The notes beneath the pieces were generated by a model that had not been told where the DNA came from, made no database searches, and saw only the letters and a program-made list of their open reading frames with translations. DNA of 64,000 nt from Neurospora tetraspora (Eukaryota; Ascomycota; Sordariomycetes; Sordariales; Sordariaceae). The translations under genes and the position numbers were made by a program. Below, piece by piece: positions 60,488 to 64,000 of the stretch (positions within the stretch are counted from its first letter, which is position 1; each line of letters opens with the position of its first letter). The stretch is taken from contig NW_026944385.1 of NCBI RefSeq assembly GCF_033439725.1, positions 4,559,001-4,623,000 of the forward strand, in the 5' to 3' direction.

Positions 60488-60935
60488 TTGAAGCGGTGGG
60501 GATGGGTTGAGGGTTTGGATGTTGGAGTCAACGTGGGTTGATAGGTTGTTGTTGTGGTTTTCGAGAGCAGGTGAGGTGTGTTTTGTGTCAAGGTATATTT
60601 AGGGGAGAAGATGGAGAGTTGCTTTGATGTCTTGTCTTCAGGGGTTATACAGAATTGTGCTTTTCGGTACTAGAGGTAGTCTTGAGTATCACAGATCTGC
60701 CTTCTTATTCCCGTAAAGGTAATCTCGTGTAGCATTGCAGCATGCACATGTGCCAAGAAGTGTCATTGCCTCGGTGTGAGTCAGCTCGGTCAGCTCGCCG
60801 AGTTGAGCTATGGGTTGGGGACGACAACTTCCGTCGATAAAACTCTACGGTGTAGGCAACAACTCTCCGGTGTGTTCTAACCAAGACTCACACTCTTCTA
60901 CTCTTCGACCTGGTAGACAGAACTCCCAAGTCACA
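60488..60935. other. Intergenic, no gene seen
   Basis: Contains a repeated CTC(T/C)(A/C)CGGTGT motif around 60841-60872 near the start of the next gene. No coding region. Confidence 0.4.
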
Positions 60936-62013
60936 ATGTCCTCGGCAAAGGAATTGAACGACGTGTCTCTTGACTCTTGGGAAACCAATGCAAGCTTCTG
61001 GGACGATTCGATTGGCAAAGATGGCAACATCTACTGGCAGAAGCTGCAGGAGCCATCTCTCCGTCGGTTGCTAGGCGATCATCTCAAACGACAACACGGG
61101 CAAAAGCCCTGCCTTGCGCTTGACCTCGCAACAGGAAACGGACTTTGCGCTCGATGGTTGGCCAAGCACGGGGCTAAAGTGTACGCAACTGACGGAAGCG
61201 AAAACATGCTCCAAATAGCCAGGAACTGGACGAGAGGAAAAGACTGGAGTGAGAATGTTCGCTTCTGGAACTTGGATGTCACACGGACAGAGGACTTCGA
61301 CGTTTTGATAGATGCCTATGTATGTTTTTAACCTTCTGGGACACCCGTATGCTCATTGCTAATACCGCTCTTTGGTGACCAACAGTTCGAGGACAAGTTC
61401 GACATTGTCCTCATGAACATGGCCATTATGGATGTTTCCACACTTGAACCACTAGTTCGAGCACTTCCAAGGCTCTTGAAGCCCAATGGAGTGTATGTCA
61501 GCCTTATTTGAGCTGTTTGAGATTACAACCGATGGCTCAATGACTGACACCTTCCCATCTAGCTTCGTCGCAACCGTTCTTCATCCCGTTTTCATGACTT
61601 CCGGGGCATCTCGCAATGTCGATCTCCGGTACGACGGGGAGACCGGTGACCTCGAAGTCGTCAGAACCAAAGTCATCAAGAACTACCTCCATGTTCCACC
61701 TTACAAGGGGATTGCCATTCCTGGACAACCGAAGCGACAGGTGAGTTGTTGACTTGGCCCAAACCGTTTCTGGCACCGAGATGAGACCGGAGTATCGCCA
61801 GCCAGCGAGCTAACCAAACTAACTCAGCTATACTTTCACCGTCCAATGGATGAACTCTTCACCACCTTCTTCCGGGCCGGTCTTGTCATGGATGCTATGG
61901 AAGAGCCGGCATTCTCGGAAGAGGACGAGGAGAAGAGCAGGGTCGAGTCGAGCCGGAACTACACGCAACTGCCGGCAATTCTCAGCTTTCGGATGCGGTT
62001 GCCGTACAAATAG
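60936..62013 (+). CDS. Class I SAM-dependent methyltransferase 2 (4 exons)
   Basis: Exons are 60936-61319, 61386-61492, 61563-61740 and 61828-62013, giving 284 residues. Motif I is LDLATGNGLCARWLA, followed by VYATDGSENML (acidic residue for the ribose) and a DIVLMNMAIMD segment for the motif II-like strand, then LLKPNG (post-motif). The WETNASFWDD start resembles ubiE/COQ5-like and natural-product methyltransferases. The short introns have GT-AG ends and CTGAC/CTAAC branch sites and keep the frame. It is probably cytosolic. The substrate is unknown. It lies close to the monooxygenase and PKS, so an O-methylation in the same pathway is possible but not shown. Confidence 0.85.
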
Positions 62014-62557
62014 CCGCGAATGAATCGCGATCTCGATGAGTCTGCGACGTATATCGATGGATATGCTGTTATAGACTGTGGTTAGCCAGTGATGGTAGCG
62101 GTTTGTAATGGGAAACGCCACCCGTGGAGTTGAGGTGAGACAATTGCTATGAGGATGTGGCCTAGAGCTTATAAGCAAAAGAAACTATTGACATGTTGCT
62201 GGACAATCACCTGATTTCAGGCACCATTACGACGTCATGCAATATCCGGGAATCGGATTTAGAGGAAAAGTGTGTATTGATCGTCGCTCTCAGGGGTCCT
62301 TCATTCAGGGGTTCCAGGAACGGAAACCGACATTCGGGACGGCGCGCTCACCCGGAAACAAGGGGTAAAGATCATGATCCCCCCACGATCTACAACAACC
62401 TCGTGATAGGGTGGTGGTTGGAGGATTGGATTGTCTCGGCGATGAATCCAGGTGGACTTCAAGACAAGATGAGACTTGTAGATATGAAAGAGGCCTGACC
62501 TCCAGCCGGAAGAGAGGACTAGTTCATGGACACATCAGCTTTATATCCAACTCAAAG
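62014..62557. promoter_or_regulatory. Promoter region of the bHLH gene
   Basis: 544 bp with no independent gene. The bHLH frame extends upstream of 62558 without an ATG in good context. Confidence 0.45.
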
Positions 62558-63253
62558 ATGGACCCTGACTCACCAGCAACCAAACGACGTCGGATCGAAG
62601 ACACAGGGTCCAACTCGGCGGAGTTTCAACACCAAAGCCAGCATCACAACACCAATGCCAAGACAGCCAAGACTGACCTTGAACCTCCATCTACCAGTGG
62701 CGCCTCCAGCGGAGACTTTCGGTACACCGCTTCCCCAAACCCTACAACCATGACAATATCGTCGCCAATCAGGTTCCAAGACTTTTTAACCGAGACAACT
62801 GGCGAGACACGGCGCCCGGAAGAGTCCGAGGGGCCTGGACCTAACAAAACTGAAGCTGAGGAAGACGTCAACGTCAGAGAGCGCCACAACAGCATTGGGA
62901 GGAGATATCGAAACAAACTCAACGAGCAGTTTGATAATTTGCAGGCACTCTTGTCACAGCAGAGCCGAGACGGGGAAGATGACAATGGAGACAGGGAGTC
63001 CCAAGAGCCAGACGATGACAGCAACAACAACAACAACACCACCACCAGGGACTCCAGCTCTTCACCAACTCTTGTCAAGAAATGCCGAAAGGGACGGGGT
63101 ATCAACAAGGCCAGTTTGCTGGAGATGGCCAAAGTCCGGATTGAGACGCTCACGGAGCAAAGAGAGATGTTGATAGCCGAGGTAGAACAGCTGGAGAAGG
63201 AGTTAGCGGAGGAGGGAGCGAAGAAAGCAGGTGGAAGACATGACACTTGCTGA
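62558..63253 (+). CDS. bHLH transcription factor (single exon)
   Basis: The protein has 231 residues. KRRR near the start is a possible nuclear signal. The basic region and helix 1 read RERHNSIGRRYRNKLNEQFDNLQALL (about residues 110-135). A long loop follows, rich in Asp, Glu, Asn and Thr, then KGRGINKASLLEMAKVRIETL as helix 2. A short Leu/Glu heptad region follows (MLIAEVEQLEKEL) that may extend dimerisation. The usual Glu of the HxxxER E-box contact is Gly here (HNSIGRR). It could regulate neighbouring genes, but as a general bHLH it may not be cluster-specific. Confidence 0.85.
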   Translation: MDPDSPATKRRRIEDTGSNSAEFQHQSQHHNTNAKTAKTDLEPPSTSGASSGDFRYTASPNPTTMTISSPIRFQDFLTETTGETRRPEESEGPGPNKTEAEEDVNVRERHNSIGRRYRNKLNEQFDNLQALLSQQSRDGEDDNGDRESQEPDDDSNNNNNTTTRDSSSSPTLVKKCRKGRGINKASLLEMAKVRIETLTEQREMLIAEVEQLEKELAEEGAKKAGGRHDTC

Positions 63254-63494
63254 TGTAATTAATCCCAGATAGAGCCTTTCAGTTCTTTCCCCCCAAAGCA
63301 ACAATAACGAGAAACCGATTCCAACAGACAGGCACGCAGGCCATAAATCCCACCAGCACTAAATGCTCCAATCATTCCAATCCCAAGTCCCGAATCAGCC
63401 TTTGCGGCTCCTATCTCTCCCAGAAATCCCTCCCGCATACCACACATGACCCTCATAACTTCATAATCCCATCATCAACTCCCCGTCTCCCCTC
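63254..63494. other. Convergent 3' intergenic region
   Basis: Space between the bHLH stop and the stop of the minus-strand gene at 63495. Nothing else seen. Confidence 0.4.
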
Positions 63495-64000
63495 TCAAAA
63501 CCTCTGACTCTTCCTGACCTTCAATCTCGGCGGTTCCGGATGCGGCGGCTGAACCGGTACCGGTATCATCGACCTCCTCTCCCCCTCCCTCGGCGGCTGA
63601 ACCGGGATCGGTATCATCGACCTCTTCTCCACCTCCCTGAAGCCTCCATCCCTATCCCTCATATCCCTCTCCCTCTCCCGATCCCTTTCCCTATCCCTCA
63701 GGTCCCTATCCCGATCCCCCAACCTCTTCCGCTCCCTATCCCTCAGGTCCCTATCCCTATCCCTCTCCCTCTCCCGGTCCCGATCCCCCAACCTCTGCTC
63801 CCGCTCCATACACCTCTCCCACATCTGACTCCGATGATGCACCCTCTTAGGCACCGTAACCACCCACCCCCTCCACCCCCCAGGTCCCTCATCTTTTTCC
63901 ACCGGCGGTCCCGCCGCCAACCCAAGTACATCCGCCACCCGTTCCGCATCAAACACATACTCAAAGTGCAACTCGTAACTCGTGTCCGTCTCGCCCGTCA
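63495..64000 (-). CDS. Partial gene with Arg/Asp/Glu repeats, 5' end outside the window
   Basis: The frame is open from the window edge to a TGA at 63497-63495 (about 167 codons). The visible part starts ...[19 protein letters not shown]. It continues through [29 protein letters not shown] into a long RD/RE dipeptide stretch ([11 protein letters not shown]), and ends with two copies of RSMIP(I/V)PVQPP. RD/RE repeats occur in RNA-processing and other nuclear proteins, but no domain is recognisable and I give no function. The repeat is mirrored by strong CCCTAT/CTCCC repetition in the DNA. Confidence 0.6.
   Translation of the reverse strand, partial: TGETDTSYELHFEYVFDAERVADVLGLAAGPPVEKDEGPGGWRGWVVTVPKRVHHRSQMWERCMEREQRLGDRDRERERDRDRDLRDRERKRLGDRDRDLRDRERDRERERDMRDRDGGFREVEKRSMIPIPVQPPREGERRSMIPVPVQPPHPEPPRLKVRKSQRF

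Noticed and set aside
1-64000. CRISPR arrays, rRNA, bacterial operons
   Set aside because: None seen; spliceosomal introns and RIP show a fungal nuclear origin.

Overview
The window looks like nuclear DNA of a filamentous ascomycete (Pezizomycotina; Sordariomycetes is my best guess, not proven). Genes have short GT-AG introns of about 50-155 nt with CTGAC/CTAAC branch sites. Gene-rich GC-balanced DNA is interrupted by a block of about 18.6 kb of AT-rich, stop-riddled DNA with the signature of repeat-induced point mutation (RIP).

Region 1 (1-16.5 kb, perhaps to 19.2 kb) is a biosynthetic cluster with the parts list of a dikaritin (ustiloxin/phomopsin-type) RiPP pathway. It holds a secreted S41 peptidase (UstP-like), four membrane-anchored UstYa/DUF3328-type proteins each with two HxxHC motifs (one very divergent), an OPT oligopeptide transporter, a SAM methyltransferase and a membrane-anchored tyrosinase (UstQ-like). 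No classical precursor with signal peptide plus KR-flanked core repeats is visible. Two candidates are flagged: a tiny signal-peptide gene at 12240-12539 (minus), divergent from the tyrosinase, and a Gly/Ser/Tyr-rich repeat protein at 18524-19198. A shared element, TTTGGCGC followed by A or C, lies 200-400 bp upstream of the cluster genes in five separate intergenic regions and is a candidate binding site for a cluster regulator.

Region 2 (16.5-21.5 kb) holds a tRNA-like element, degenerate 100-bp repeats, the Gly-rich protein and an alpha/beta hydrolase-like protein whose nucleophile serine is replaced by glycine.

Region 3 (about 21.54-40.19 kb) is RIP-degraded transposon DNA. I resolve a 7.58-kb Ty3/gypsy element on the minus strand (262-bp LTRs, CTTCT target duplication, polypurine tract, mutated reverse transcriptase motif), two barely mutated solo LTRs (380 and 541 bp, each with a perfect 5-bp target duplication), a 0.64-kb fold-back/TIR element, a mutated gag zinc knuckle, and an 18-bp repeat array.

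Region 4 (40.5-63.3 kb) starts with a highly reducing polyketide synthase (KS-AT-DH-inactive MT-ER-KR-ACP, minus). It is followed by a berberine-bridge-type FAD oxidase, a tandem pair of eight-cysteine secreted proteins, an FAD monooxygenase, an Ecp2/Hce2-like secreted protein, a second methyltransferase and a bHLH factor. PKS, oxidase, monooxygenase and methyltransferase could form a second, polyketide cluster, but this is inferred from proximity only. The window ends inside an Arg/Asp/Glu repeat-rich gene on the minus strand.
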